Shown: positions 9,535-18,502, counted from the first letter of the stretch. The stretch is DNA of 64,000 nucleotides from Nocardioides alcanivorans (GCF_021555175.1 NZ_JAKGRW010000015.1:124001-188000), one strand, 5' to 3'. The notes: a model not told the origin generated them from the letters alone. Translations and numbers: made by a program.

Positions 9535-11688
9535 TCATCCTGAGGTGAGGACCACCAGCTCCCGGGTGGTACGGGTCATCGCGACGTAACGGTCGACCGC
9601 TCCTGCCACGCCGTCGCCCAGTGCGTCGGGATCAACGAGCACGACGAGGTCGAACTCCAGCCCCTTGGCGAGGATGGGGGAGAGCGACCTCACCCGAGGA
9701 TGCGCGAAGGGGAGTTGCGCTCCGATCACCACGGCGGTGCCCTCGCTGTCGGCGTCGACCCAGTCCGTGAGCACGGCCTCGAGCGCAGACACGTGGTCGT
9801 GGCGCACGGGCAGGCCGCTGCGCCGTACCGACGTCGGCACGTTGGCGTCGGGCAGCACCGCGCGGATCTCCGGTGCGGCAGCGTCCATGACCTCTGCCGG
9901 GGTCCGGTAGTTGACACTCAGCGTGGCGTGCCTGACCTCGGACAGACCGATCCGATCCAGGCGCTCGGTCCACGACTCGGCGAAGCCTGCCCGGGCCTGG
10001 GCCCGGTCACCGACCACCGTGAAGCTCCGGGTCGGGCAACGGCGCAGGAGCATCTGCCATTCGGCATCGGTGAGCTCCTGTGCCTCGTCGACCACGATGT
10101 GGGCGAACGGTCCGCCCAAGGCATCGGGCTCACCGGACTGTTCGATGCGCGGGTCGATCAACGCCTCGCGCATGTCCTCGCCACGCAGCATGGCCAACGA
10201 GCTGTCTCCGTGGATGTCCGTCTCGAGAAGATGCTGCACGACGTCGTCGATGTGGGCCCGCTCGGCGGCGGCTGCTGCCTTTCGCCGTCGTGCCCTTCGC
10301 AGCGCCTCCGGATCCCCGAGCCTGAGCCTGGCCGCGTCGAGCAGAGGGAGGTCTGCGACCGTCCACGCCTGCGGCTCGCTTCGCTGGAGGAGGCGCACCT
10401 CGTCCGATGTCAGCCAGGGGGCGCAGTGGCGTAGGTAGGCAGGGACGCTCCACAGGTCGCCGACAACCTCCTCGGCGACCAGGATCGGCCACGCCCCGCC
10501 GATGGCGTCGTGGAGGCCGGCATGACGATCCAGCGCACGACGGATGACGTCGGCCGTCGGACCTCCGTCGTCGAGTTGGTGCTTGTCGACCAGGAGGTCG
10601 AGCAGCGCCTCCCACACCACGCCCCGCGCCTCGTTGTGCGGTGTCTCGGGGTCGACTGCAGCGAAGGCCTCGGCCCAGTCGTCCGCAGACAACCAGACCT
10701 CCGACCACTCGGTCTCCACCAACTGCCCCTCGGTGGGCGGTTCCTCGTAGAGCCTGACGGCCGGCTCCACGGCAGCGATCATGTCGATGCGCGCCTTCAG
10801 TGCGGCCACGCGGGCGTCCTGTTCCTCGCCGAAGGACTCGGCACCGGGTACGAGGTGGCGCAGGGTGCAGGTGCGCACTCCCTCCTCTCCCAGGCTGGGC
10901 AGCACGTCGGCCACGTAGTTGAGGTAGGGCTGGTGCGGACCCACGAACAGCAGCCCACCGCGGCCGGCGGAGAGTCGGGGATCGGCGTGCAGCAGATAGG
11001 CAGCGCGGTGCAGGGCGACGACGGTCTTCCCGGTGCCCGGTCCGCCATCGACCACCAGGGCGTCCTTGGAGCCGGAGCGGATGATCGCGTCTTGGTCGTG
11101 CTGGAGGGTGCTGAGCACGTCCTGCATCCGGTCGGACCGGCTCGCGCCGAGACTGGCGAGGAACGACGAGTCGTCGTCGAGGGCCAAGGGCAGGTCACCA
11201 CCGTCGGCGGTGAACGCCTCGTCCCAGTAGTCGGTGATCAGCCCTTGGGTCCAGCGATAACGGCGCCGGCTGGCCAGGCCGTGCGGACGCGCATGGGTTG
11301 CTGCGAAGAACGGCTCAGCCGCAGGGGTGCGCCAGTCCACGAGCAGGCGGTTCCCTTCGCGGTCGGCCAACCCCATGCGCCCGAGATAGGTGACCGCGCC
11401 GTCCTGGCCCACCATCCGCCCCAGGCAGACATCGAGCGTTGCACGCCGCAACTGGCGCAACCGCGTCGACAGACGCGTGATCTCCTGGTCCCGATCGAGG
11501 GCGCTCTGTCCTCCGCCCCCGGCCTGGCGCCGTACGTCGACCAAGCGGTTCTCGAGGTCGCTGACGGCGTCGTCGAATGCCGCCGCGACCAGCGCCAGGT
11601 GCTGCTCGTCGCGGTCGACGAGGGCGGGGGACTGCTTGGCCGAGCGGTCGTCCGGAAGGTTGAACACGCTGGTGTTCGTCGAGGTCAC
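9535..11688 (-). CDS. helR: RNA polymerase recycling motor ATPase HelR (HelD/UvrD-like)
   Basis: A 717-residue superfamily-1 ATPase. Walker A GGPGTGKT (about residues 215-222), FVGPHQPYLNYVADVLPSLG, Walker B IVVDEAQELTDAEWQ, motif III VVGDRAQA, motif IV LSVNYRTPAEVM and C-terminal VDRYVAMTRTTRELVVL. The long coiled N-terminal segment (residues 25-90) is the HelD-class arm that enters RNA polymerase. HelR is known to displace rifamycin-stalled RNA polymerase and confer tolerance. GTG 11688 is chosen: a GGAG motif precedes it and upstream in-frame residues look non-coding. A rifamycin-associated element lies 55 bp upstream, which strongly supports HelR over generic HelD. Confidence 0.87.
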   Translation of the reverse strand: MTSTNTSVFNLPDDRSAKQSPALVDRDEQHLALVAAAFDDAVSDLENRLVDVRRQAGGGGQSALDRDQEITRLSTRLRQLRRATLDVCLGRMVGQDGAVTYLGRMGLADREGNRLLVDWRTPAAEPFFAATHARPHGLASRRRYRWTQGLITDYWDEAFTADGGDLPLALDDDSSFLASLGASRSDRMQDVLSTLQHDQDAIIRSGSKDALVVDGGPGTGKTVVALHRAAYLLHADPRLSAGRGGLLFVGPHQPYLNYVADVLPSLGEEGVRTCTLRHLVPGAESFGEEQDARVAALKARIDMIAAVEPAVRLYEEPPTEGQLVETEWSEVWLSADDWAEAFAAVDPETPHNEARGVVWEALLDLLVDKHQLDDGGPTADVIRRALDRHAGLHDAIGGAWPILVAEEVVGDLWSVPAYLRHCAPWLTSDEVRLLQRSEPQAWTVADLPLLDAARLRLGDPEALRRARRRKAAAAAERAHIDDVVQHLLETDIHGDSSLAMLRGEDMREALIDPRIEQSGEPDALGGPFAHIVVDEAQELTDAEWQMLLRRCPTRSFTVVGDRAQARAGFAESWTERLDRIGLSEVRHATLSVNYRTPAEVMDAAAPEIRAVLPDANVPTSVRRSGLPVRHDHVSALEAVLTDWVDADSEGTAVVIGAQLPFAHPRVRSLSPILAKGLEFDLVVLVDPDALGDGVAGAVDRYVAMTRTTRELVVLTSG

Positions 11689-11740
11689 GCAATCAGCTCC
11701 GAGTCGGGTGAGGGAGGTGGAGTGGTGATTGTGGACCCCA

Positions 11741-11767
11741 ATGGGGGCCTTGCGGCAAGACCCCCAT
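11741..11767 (-). promoter_or_regulatory. Rifamycin-associated element (RAE) upstream of helR
   Basis: A 27-bp near-perfect palindrome: outer arms ATGGGGG/CCCCCAT, inner arms CTTGC/GCAAG around a single G, and one mismatched pair between them. The core CTTGCGGCAAG flanked by G and C runs is the RAE, known upstream of rifamycin-inducible genes (helR, rph, arr). It lies between an AT-richer patch (TATAGC at about 11771-11776, minus strand, a possible -10) and the helR GTG, so rifamycin-inducible expression is expected. Confidence 0.82.
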
Positions 11768-11883
11768 CCGCTATACCTTGGTAGTGGCGGGGGGCTGTCA
11801 TCGCCGCCAGATGGGTCGGTCGGCTCGGCTCCGGGTGGGTAGGGTGTGGGCGTTCTTGACCCCCTTCTTCTCGGGAGCCCACC

Positions 11884-12264
11884 TTGAGCACCGCCGTTGA
11901 ACCGAAGGCCCAGCCGCGTCACCGCTGGGTCCTGTTTCTCGCCTTCCCCCTCACTTGTGTCGCCGCGGGACTCGGCTGGGGCTACGGCAAGGGCGACCTC
12001 GAATCGCGGACGGAGGACGCCGGCAACCAGCTGGTCGCCTTCGAGGCCGAGATCCGCGGCGGGGGACTCATCCTCGGATGTGCCGCCGGCCTGTTGGTGT
12101 TCGCGCTCATGCTGAGCCTCTTCACCCTGCTCAACCCGGCGCCCACCACGGGACGCCGGGTCGTGCAGTGGTGCTCCACGGGACTGCTTCTCGTCATCGC
12201 CCTCGGGCTGCTGCTGTTCGCAGGGCAGTTCTATCCCGAGCTGCAGGAGCGCGTGGCCGAGTGA
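11884..12264 (+). CDS. Small membrane protein, unknown function
   Basis: A 126-residue protein with three likely membrane helices (about residues 15-34, 58-83 and 93-114) and a short extramembrane stretch GKGDLESRTEDAG between the first two. TTG start at 11884. It is divergent from helR across about 195 bp. I do not recognise a family, and nothing in the sequence ties it to rifamycin response apart from position. Confidence 0.65.
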   Translation: MSTAVEPKAQPRHRWVLFLAFPLTCVAAGLGWGYGKGDLESRTEDAGNQLVAFEAEIRGGGLILGCAAGLLVFALMLSLFTLLNPAPTTGRRVVQWCSTGLLLVIALGLLLFAGQFYPELQERVAE

Positions 12265-12282
12265 CGGCGTGACCGAGCGCGG

Positions 12283-14595
12283 TCACTGCGTGGCGCGGCC
12301 CATCTCACGGAACTGGTCGATCATCGTCGCGAAGGCATCCGGCGCGAACGGCCCTGGCTCGTAGGTGACGGAGTCGAGCTGGCCCGTCCAGGCGAAGGTG
12401 CCCTTGCGCTGGGCGAGTTCCCAGTCGACGGGCGACCGGCGGTCGATACCGATGTTGAGACCGTTGAAGGGCACCAACCACGCGAGTTGCACGAACTCGT
12501 GCTGCGCCACGACCGTCTTCGCGTCGATCAGGACGTCGACCAACCACTTCGCCTTGCCCGGAGCAGCCACCCGGACGGTGATCCGTCGAGCTCCTTCGGG
12601 GACTGCGACCGGCGGGGTGGAGATCATCGGTCCGAACGCGTTCTGCGCAAAGACCACGTGGCCGTCCTCGACGCGGAGGACGTAGCCGCCCTCCTGGCCA
12701 CCATGGGCGACGAGGACGCCCTCGTCACCGGGCTGGTACCCGGCGAGATCGGCGTGGATCGAGAAGGAGCGCCCGTCGATCAGGTGACCGGCCCGGTAGC
12801 GGTCGACGGTGCCGTTCTCAGGCAGGAACTTCTGCGGTGCCGCGTAGACCTCCTCAGCAGGGTTGCGGGAGAACCAGTGCACCGGCGTACCGTCGGCCAT
12901 CGGAAGCACCTGGTTGCGGTCCGCGGCCTGGTCCCACGCGGCAACGAGGTCTGCCACCAGTTCGGGATGGTCGGCGGCGAGATCCCGCATCTGGGTGATG
13001 TCGGCGGTCGTGTCGTAGAGCTCCCAGCGATCCTCACGGAACGGCGTCAGTGGCTTGCGGATGGCGACTGCCTCCCAGCCGTCCTTGTAGTAGGAGCGCT
13101 CGCCGAAGCACTCCAGGTACTGCTCGGTGTGGGCGGAGGGGGCGGTGCCGTCACGAAGGTTCGCGACACAACTGACGCCGTCGAGCGGGTCTGCGGGCAG
13201 GCCTTGGCGTTCGCTCGCCACCGGAACGCCGGCCAGGTCGAGGAGGGTCGGCATCACATCGGTGACATGGGTGTATTCGTGTCGGATCTGACCGCCCACC
13301 TCACTGAGGCCCTTCGGCCAGGACACCAGGCAGGAGACCTGGTTGCCGCCGCGGAAGCTGGAGAACTTGTGCCGGCGGAAGGGGGTGTTGGCCGTGGTCG
13401 CCCAGCCGATCGGGTTGGCGGGCCACGTGCTCGGCCCACCGATCGCGTCGATGATGGCCAGTTCGTCGGGGATGCGCTCCTCCATGGAGCGCCTGGCCGA
13501 GCCGTTGAGGGCAGACATGTGCTGGGGGTTGCCGATGTGCGAGCCGCCGTCGGAGGCAGCACCGTTGTCGGACAGGAAGACGAACACCGTGTTGTCGAGG
13601 ACGCCGAGACGGTCGAGGACATCGCGGATCCGCCCGACGGACTCGTCGATCGTGCCGACCATCGCGGCGAACACCTCTTGGTAGCGAGCCGCCAGCCTGC
13701 GCCCGTCCTCGGGCATCTCGTCCCAGGGGAGGACAGGCTTGGCAGGATCGTCGTTCAGCGGCGCCAGGACCGCGTCCTCGGGGACCAGGCCGAGTTCCTT
13801 CTGGCGTGCGAACCGCTCCGCCCGGACCTCGTCCCAGCCGCGGTCGTACTTCCCGGCGAACTTCTCGATGTCCTCGGGCTTCGCGTGCAGCGGGGTGTGG
13901 ACGGCGCCGTGGGCGAAGTACATGAAGAAGGGCTTCTCGGGCTCGCCAGTGACCGTGTCGGTGATCATCCGCACGGCGCGATCGGTGAGGTCGTCGGTGA
14001 GGTAGTAGCCCTCGGGGTACTGGTCGACGTCCACGGGGTTGTTGCCCTCGAAGAGCTGGTGCGGGTGGAAGAAGTTGGTCTGCGCCTCCAGGAACCCGTA
14101 GAACTGGTCGAACCCACGCTGGACCGGCCACGAGTGGCGGCTGCCGCCGACGCCGAGGTCACGCTCCTTGCACAGGTGCCACTTGCCGATCGCCATGGTG
14201 CTGTAGCCCTGGTCGCGCAGCGTCTCGGCGATCGTTGGCTGGTTCGGCGCCAGTTCGGCGGCATATCCGGGGTAGCCGGGGTCCACGTTGCACACTCCGC
14301 CGATGCCGACCGCATGGGAGTTGCGGCCGGTGAGCAGGGCCGCCCGGGTGGGCGAACAGGTCGGGGTGACGTGGAAGTTGGACAGGCGCACCCCCTCCTG
14401 CGCCACGGCGTCGAGGTGCGGAGTGGGGATCTCGGAGCCGAACGGTCCGATGTCGGAGTAGCCCAGGTCATCCACGATCATCACGATCACGTTGGGTGCA
14501 CCGGTTGGCGCGGTTGGCCGCGGCGGCCACCAGGGTTCGGACTGAGAGATCGAGCTGGTGATGGTGCCCTCGAAGGGCGGTGTGGGCTCAGGCAT
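12283..14595 (-). CDS. Arylsulfatase (type I, formylglycine-dependent)
   Basis: A 770-residue alkaline-phosphatase-fold sulfatase hydrolysing sulfate esters. Seen: NVIVMIVDDLGYSDIG (metal-binding Asp pair near residue 40), the CSPTRAALLTGR signature in which the Cys is converted to formylglycine, AIGKWHLC (family G-K-W-H), and VFLSDNGAASDGG (D-N). The C-terminal 200 residues (ADLAGYQPGDEGVLVAHGG onward) match the extra domain of the long arylsulfatases. ATG 14595 is preferred to 14631 because CGGAG precedes it. No signal peptide is visible. It is divergent from a TetR gene with a shared palindrome, so repression lifted by the substrate or product is likely. Substrate unknown; a steroid sulfate would fit other genes here but is speculation. 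Confidence 0.88.
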   Translation of the reverse strand: MPEPTPPFEGTITSSISQSEPWWPPRPTAPTGAPNVIVMIVDDLGYSDIGPFGSEIPTPHLDAVAQEGVRLSNFHVTPTCSPTRAALLTGRNSHAVGIGGVCNVDPGYPGYAAELAPNQPTIAETLRDQGYSTMAIGKWHLCKERDLGVGGSRHSWPVQRGFDQFYGFLEAQTNFFHPHQLFEGNNPVDVDQYPEGYYLTDDLTDRAVRMITDTVTGEPEKPFFMYFAHGAVHTPLHAKPEDIEKFAGKYDRGWDEVRAERFARQKELGLVPEDAVLAPLNDDPAKPVLPWDEMPEDGRRLAARYQEVFAAMVGTIDESVGRIRDVLDRLGVLDNTVFVFLSDNGAASDGGSHIGNPQHMSALNGSARRSMEERIPDELAIIDAIGGPSTWPANPIGWATTANTPFRRHKFSSFRGGNQVSCLVSWPKGLSEVGGQIRHEYTHVTDVMPTLLDLAGVPVASERQGLPADPLDGVSCVANLRDGTAPSAHTEQYLECFGERSYYKDGWEAVAIRKPLTPFREDRWELYDTTADITQMRDLAADHPELVADLVAAWDQAADRNQVLPMADGTPVHWFSRNPAEEVYAAPQKFLPENGTVDRYRAGHLIDGRSFSIHADLAGYQPGDEGVLVAHGGQEGGYVLRVEDGHVVFAQNAFGPMISTPPVAVPEGARRITVRVAAPGKAKWLVDVLIDAKTVVAQHEFVQLAWLVPFNGLNIGIDRRSPVDWELAQRKGTFAWTGQLDSVTYEPGPFAPDAFATMIDQFREMGRATQ

Positions 14596-14638
14596 GATGC
14601 TCCGTTCGGGGATCTCTGCGGAAGACGACACCCGAGTT

Positions 14639-14653
14639 TAAGACAGTGTCTTA
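14639..14653. promoter_or_regulatory. TetR operator between arylsulfatase and its regulator
   Basis: TAAGACAGTGTCTTA is a perfect inverted repeat with 7-bp arms and a 1-bp centre. It lies 44 bp upstream of the sulfatase ATG and 49 bp upstream of the TetR start, so one dimer pair could control both promoters. Confidence 0.7.
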
Positions 14654-14701
14654 TATTCGGGAGGGCGGGTCCCGGTGGGTCGCGCGTGCAGTTAGCCTTC
14701 G

Positions 14702-15319
14702 GTGGTGACGAAGGATCCCAAGGAGGCGCTGGTCGAGGTGGCCGAGCGACTCTTCGCCGAGCACGGCCCCGACGGCGCCTCGTTGCGCGACATCGCACGG
14801 GCCGCCGGGCAGCGCAACAACTCCGCGGTGCAGTACCACTTCGGCAACCGGGAGAACCTGGTCGCAGAAGTGTTCCGGCGCCGCATGACACAGATCAACG
14901 CGGTGCGTGCCGAGCGGTTGCGGAGACTCGACTCGGCGGGGGAGCAGGACAGCCTCGAGTCGCTGGTCGCGACCTTGCTCGAGCCACTGGTCGAGCACGT
15001 CCGCGCTGCCGGATCCTCATCGACCTACGCCCAGTTCATGGTGCGCACGATGCCGGGTGTCGACTTCGAAGGTGAGCAGATCGCTGAGGTGAACGCCGTC
15101 CAGCGGGAACTGGGCATGCGCATGGAGCGGCTGGTCCCGCACCTTGACAGTGGCGCCTTCCAGCGCCGCGTCGGCCTGGCCATGACGATGGCGGTCTCGG
15201 CACTGGCCGACTTCGAGCGCCGTTGGAACCTCGGATTGGAGCATGAGCGTCACCTCGACGCCCTGCTGGCGGAGGTCGTCACCATGACCGCCGCGGCGTT
15301 GCAGGCTCCCGCGACCTGA
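14702..15319 (+). CDS. TetR-family repressor, likely of the divergent arylsulfatase
   Basis: A 205-residue TetR regulator. HTH at residues 20-55 (DGASLRDIARAAGQRNNSAVQYHFGNRENLV), with the typical Y-H-F in place of Y-Y-H-F; the rest is the ligand-binding helical domain. GTG at 14702 or 14705. The start is 107 bp from the divergent sulfatase start with a 15-bp palindrome between, the classic local-repressor layout. The ligand cannot be read from sequence. Confidence 0.85.
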   Translation: MVTKDPKEALVEVAERLFAEHGPDGASLRDIARAAGQRNNSAVQYHFGNRENLVAEVFRRRMTQINAVRAERLRRLDSAGEQDSLESLVATLLEPLVEHVRAAGSSSTYAQFMVRTMPGVDFEGEQIAEVNAVQRELGMRMERLVPHLDSGAFQRRVGLAMTMAVSALADFERRWNLGLEHERHLDALLAEVVTMTAAALQAPAT

Positions 15320-15346
15320 GCCGTGGGCGGGCGTCGCGAGCGAACC

Positions 15347-16576
15347 TCAGGCGTCGGGGGAGGCCAGCTCGACGACGGTGATGTCGGACGGAGCGCCGAC
15401 GCGCGTGGGCGGCCCCCAGGCTCCGGCGCCACGACTGACGAAGAGCTGGGTGTCGCCGTACCGCTCCAGCCCGGCGACGGTGGGGTTGACCAGGCCGGCC
15501 AGCAGCGAACCGGGCCACAGCTGACCGCCGTGGGTGTGACCGGAGAGTTGCAGGTCGACTCCGTGGCGCTGCGCCTCGTGCACCTGCACGGGTTGATGCG
15601 CCATCAGCACAGCGGGACGCGAGAGGTCACGGTCGCCGAGCGCGCGGTCGTAGTCGGGCGCCTGACCATAACGGTCACCCAGCTCGTCGTTGACCCCGGC
15701 CAGGTCGAAAGCAGGCAGCTCGGTCCGGGTGTTCTGCAGTGGTCGCAGTCCCAACTCCTGGAGGTGATCGATCCATTGCTCGACCCCGGAGATGTACTCG
15801 TGGTTGCCGGTGACGAAGTAGGCACCGTGCCGCGCCTCAAGACGCGCCAAGGGAGCGGTGGCGCGTGCGAGGTCGTCGACGTCACCGTCGACGAGATCGC
15901 CGACCACGGCGATCAGGTCGGGCTGGGTCCCGTTGACGGCATCGACGACCTTCTGGGCGAAGCTGCGACCCAGCGTCGGGCCGAGGTGGATGTCACTGAC
16001 CACAGCGATGCGGAAGCCGTGGCCGGCACGGGAGAGCTTGGCGAGCGGCACCGTCAGGTGGGCGACGCGTGGCCCGCGGAGCACGCCGTACGTGCCGTGG
16101 GCCACCGTGGCCGTCGAGATGCCCACGGCAGTCGTCGCCACGGCGCGTGCCACGAACTGGCGACGGGTGACCGCGGCCGCCTCCTTCGGGGCCGCCGCCG
16201 TCGAGACCTGGGACGGGCTTGCCGCGGGTACGTCGTCACTCGGGTCCCTGCGTGCCGCGACGCGTTGCGCGACGCTCAGGAGGAGTCGGAGAAGGTCGGC
16301 GACCAGGAGGGTCAGGACGGCGTAGAGGAGGAACGCGAGCCATAGGTAGCCCGGCCAGGCGAGCACCTGCCGGAGCCGGAACGGGGCGTCCGTGGCCTGC
16401 GCCACGATGGTTGCCAGCGCACATACGGGGCCGGCCAGCAATGCCGCGGTCATCAGGCGGCGCGACGTCCCGGACGGCCTCGTCGTGTCCCGGACCAGCC
16501 GACGCCACACATACACGTGCACGCCCACGAGGAGGACCACCACCAGGAGGCCGACGAGGGCAAGGAGAACGGTCAC
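15347..16576 (-). CDS. Membrane-anchored metallophosphoesterase
   Basis: A 409-residue protein. Residues 3-24, 42-62 and 72-98 are likely membrane helices. A twin-arginine-like motif TRRQFVARAVATTAVG follows at about residue 137, then the calcineurin-type phosphoesterase domain: SDIHLGP, GDLVDGD, GNHEY and SGHTHGGQ, all metal-ligand motifs. The family includes YkuE/YaeI-like enzymes, some acting on lipid pyrophosphates. An internal Tat-like segment after three helices suggests that the catalytic domain is exported. Substrate unknown. It lies downstream of kshA on the same strand, 92 bp away. Confidence 0.85.
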   Translation of the reverse strand: MTVLLALVGLLVVVLLVGVHVYVWRRLVRDTTRPSGTSRRLMTAALLAGPVCALATIVAQATDAPFRLRQVLAWPGYLWLAFLLYAVLTLLVADLLRLLLSVAQRVAARRDPSDDVPAASPSQVSTAAAPKEAAAVTRRQFVARAVATTAVGISTATVAHGTYGVLRGPRVAHLTVPLAKLSRAGHGFRIAVVSDIHLGPTLGRSFAQKVVDAVNGTQPDLIAVVGDLVDGDVDDLARATAPLARLEARHGAYFVTGNHEYISGVEQWIDHLQELGLRPLQNTRTELPAFDLAGVNDELGDRYGQAPDYDRALGDRDLSRPAVLMAHQPVQVHEAQRHGVDLQLSGHTHGGQLWPGSLLAGLVNPTVAGLERYGDTQLFVSRGAGAWGPPTRVGAPSDITVVELASPDA

Positions 16577-16668
16577 GAGATCGGTCCTCCTGGGCTGTTG
16601 GGCGGTCAGGAGGATCCTCCCGCACCGCCGGTCAGGACGGAGGCAGGGGGAGGGTCCTCAGGCGCTGA

Positions 16669-17828
16669 TCAGCCCGACGCCGTCTCGAGCGCTGCACGGG
16701 CGGCCAAGTTCGCCTCGACCTCGACCTGCCAGGCCTCATTGGGCTTGGTCGTGTCGATCTCGAACTCGAAGCGGTCGACCATCTCGGGCGTGACGTCCTC
16801 GACGTCGACGTAGAACTGCTGGTACCACCGGCGCAGCTGGTAGACCGGACCGTCCTCCTCGCAGAGGAGCGGGTTGTCGATCGGGGCCTTGTTGTTCCAG
16901 ATGGCCACGTCCTGCTCGAATCCGAACTTGATGAAGCCCGCATTCTGGGCAGCGAGTGCCTCGGCCTCCTGGTCGGCCACGCCTTCCTTCTTCGCCACGA
17001 TCACGCCGTACATGAGCACGAAGTTGTTCTCGTCGACCGGGTAGTGGCAGTTGATGAGGATCGTGTCGATGTCGCCGTCCTCGTAGTGGTAGGTCAGCTC
17101 ATCGATCATGAACGACGGGCCGTGGTAGGCCGCCACGGACGTCGTACCGAGGCTGACCGGTCCGTCCTTCGGGCTGGCGGCGCGGATGTCCTCTCGACCG
17201 GTTCCGTTCATGTACTGGTAGGCGCTCTGGCCCTCGAACACGTTCTTGAAATAGTGCGGGAACGCATAGTGGATGTAGAAGAAGTGCGCCATGTCGACGA
17301 CGTTGTCGATGATCTCGCGGCAGTGCGAGCCCTCGATGGTGATCTGGGTCCAGTTCCAGTCGGTCCAGGTCGGGTCGGCTGCCTGCGGGATCCGAGGGAT
17401 CGTCACGTCTGCCGGGGAGGGTTGCCCTGCGGGTCGTTCCAGACGAAGACCATGCCGTCCTGGATCATCGTCGGCCAGGCAGCGGTACGGGCACGCAGCG
17501 GGACACGGCGGGCGTAGGGGATGGACTTGCAGCGGCCGTCGCCGCCCCAGCGCCAGTCGTGGAACGGGCAGGCGATCTCGTTGCCCTTGACCGTGCCCTG
17601 CGACAGGTCACCGCCCATGTGGCGGCAGTAGGCGTCGAGCACGTTGACCTGGCCGTCCTCGCCAGTGAAGACCACGAGCTTCTGGCCGAAGGCGTTGATC
17701 TGGTGCGGTTGTCCATCGATGAGGTCACGCTCGAGGCCGATGCAGTGCCAGCCACGGGCGAAGCGGCCGACCACCGGGTCGTGCTCGATGCGGCGAATCT
17801 CGACGTCGGTGTCGCTCACGATGGCCAC
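16669..17828 (-). CDS. kshA: 3-ketosteroid 9-alpha-monooxygenase, oxygenase component KshA (one frame break)
   Basis: With one base added to the G4 run at 17414-17417 this is a 386-residue Rieske oxygenase, the normal KshA size. Rieske centre: CRHMGGDLSQGTVKG followed by ACPFHDWRWGGDGRC (C-x-H ... C-x-x-H). Non-heme iron site: DNVVDMAHFFYIHYAF (D-x-x-H-x(4)-H). The segments INCHYPV and GPVYQLRRWYQQFYVDV match known KshA closely. KshA with reductase KshB 9-hydroxylates androstadienedione and opens ring B of the steroid nucleus. No kshB is in the window. A CRP-like site, not a KstR box, precedes it. Confidence 0.85.
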
Positions 17829-17863
17829 TCCTTCTTCCGCGCGGCGGCAACCGCCACGTGCAG

Positions 17864-17879
17864 TGTGATGTGGCTTACA
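17864..17879 (-). promoter_or_regulatory. CRP/GlxR-like site upstream of kshA
   Basis: TGTGATGTGGCTTACA fits the CRP consensus TGTGA-N6-TCACA with one mismatch and lies 36 bp upstream of the kshA start. Actinobacterial CRP/GlxR proteins control many carbon-source genes. Assigned on motif match alone. Confidence 0.35.
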
Positions 17880-17944
17880 GATTACGTGGTTGATGCACGC
17901 GTGGCGAGGGGATCCCGGTGGCCGGTTCTCGACCCACCCGAGTT

Positions 17945-18502
17945 TCAGCCGCCGACGGCGTCGGCCGCCTCTGCCTCCGCCGAAGCGCCCGCGGTCTTCA
18001 GGTGACCGCCCTGATCCTCCAGGTGGGCGCGGACGAACCAGTGGAAGAGCTCCAGCTTCTCGGTCTGCCCGATGAACATGTCCTGGGTGACCAGGTCGAG
18101 TTCGTCGAGCTCGGCGATCGCCGAGCGATAGGAGGAGATGACCCCCTGGTAGACCACGTCGAGCGCCGCCAGGTGCGCCTGGGTGCTGGCTCGCCCGATG
18201 GAGTAGTCGTCCCAGTCCCGCTCGTCGACCAAGGCACCAGGGGTGCCCCGAGGAGCGCCGCCGAGGGTGGCGATCCGCTCAGCCAACGCGTCGGCCATCG
18301 CCCGTACGTCGGCCACCTGCGGGTCGATCATCTCGTGGACTGCGATGAAGTGCGGACCGACCACGTTCCAATGCACGTGCTTGAGAGTGAGGTGGAGGTC
18401 GTTGGCCGCGTGCAACCTGCCCTGGAGCAGGTCGATGATCCGACGTGCGTCGTCATCCGCGATGCCGGGGACGGTGTAGTGCAACTGTGTCTTCGATGTC
18501 AT
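17945..18502 (-). CDS. dps: Dps family DNA-protection/ferroxidase protein
   Basis: A 185-residue ferritin-like Dps protein, forming dodecamers that bind DNA and oxidise Fe2+ with H2O2. The ferroxidase signature is visible at residues 41-62: KHVHWNVVGPHFIAVHEMID (H-x-x-H-W-N-V-x-G, then F-x(3)-H-x-x-x-D). The acidic C-terminal tail EAEAADAVGG is longer than in many Dps proteins. It is a single gene between kshA and the glutaminase. Confidence 0.92.
   Translation of the reverse strand: MTSKTQLHYTVPGIADDDARRIIDLLQGRLHAANDLHLTLKHVHWNVVGPHFIAVHEMIDPQVADVRAMADALAERIATLGGAPRGTPGALVDERDWDDYSIGRASTQAHLAALDVVYQGVISSYRSAIAELDELDLVTQDMFIGQTEKLELFHWFVRAHLEDQGGHLKTAGASAEAEAADAVGG

Noticed and set aside
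10510..11784. A 424-codon plus-strand frame opposite helR
   Set aside because: Antisense shadow of helR; it also runs through the RAE, which is not expected for coding DNA.
12487..15075. An 862-codon plus-strand frame opposite the sulfatase
   Set aside because: It lies antisense to a complete arylsulfatase with all catalytic motifs and then runs across the sulfatase-TetR operator into the TetR gene; no protein family is visible in it.
17403..17828. Separate Rieske ferredoxin gene beside an oxygenase gene
   Set aside because: The two halves join exactly as one KshA with one added base in the G4 run at 17414-17417, and the join restores the conserved GNPP-x(3)-V-x-IP segment.
18371..18380. 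KstR-like half-sites elsewhere in the window
   Set aside because: I looked by eye for AAC-NN-GTT with T/A ends; only the four listed sites keep both half-sites and lie in promoter positions.
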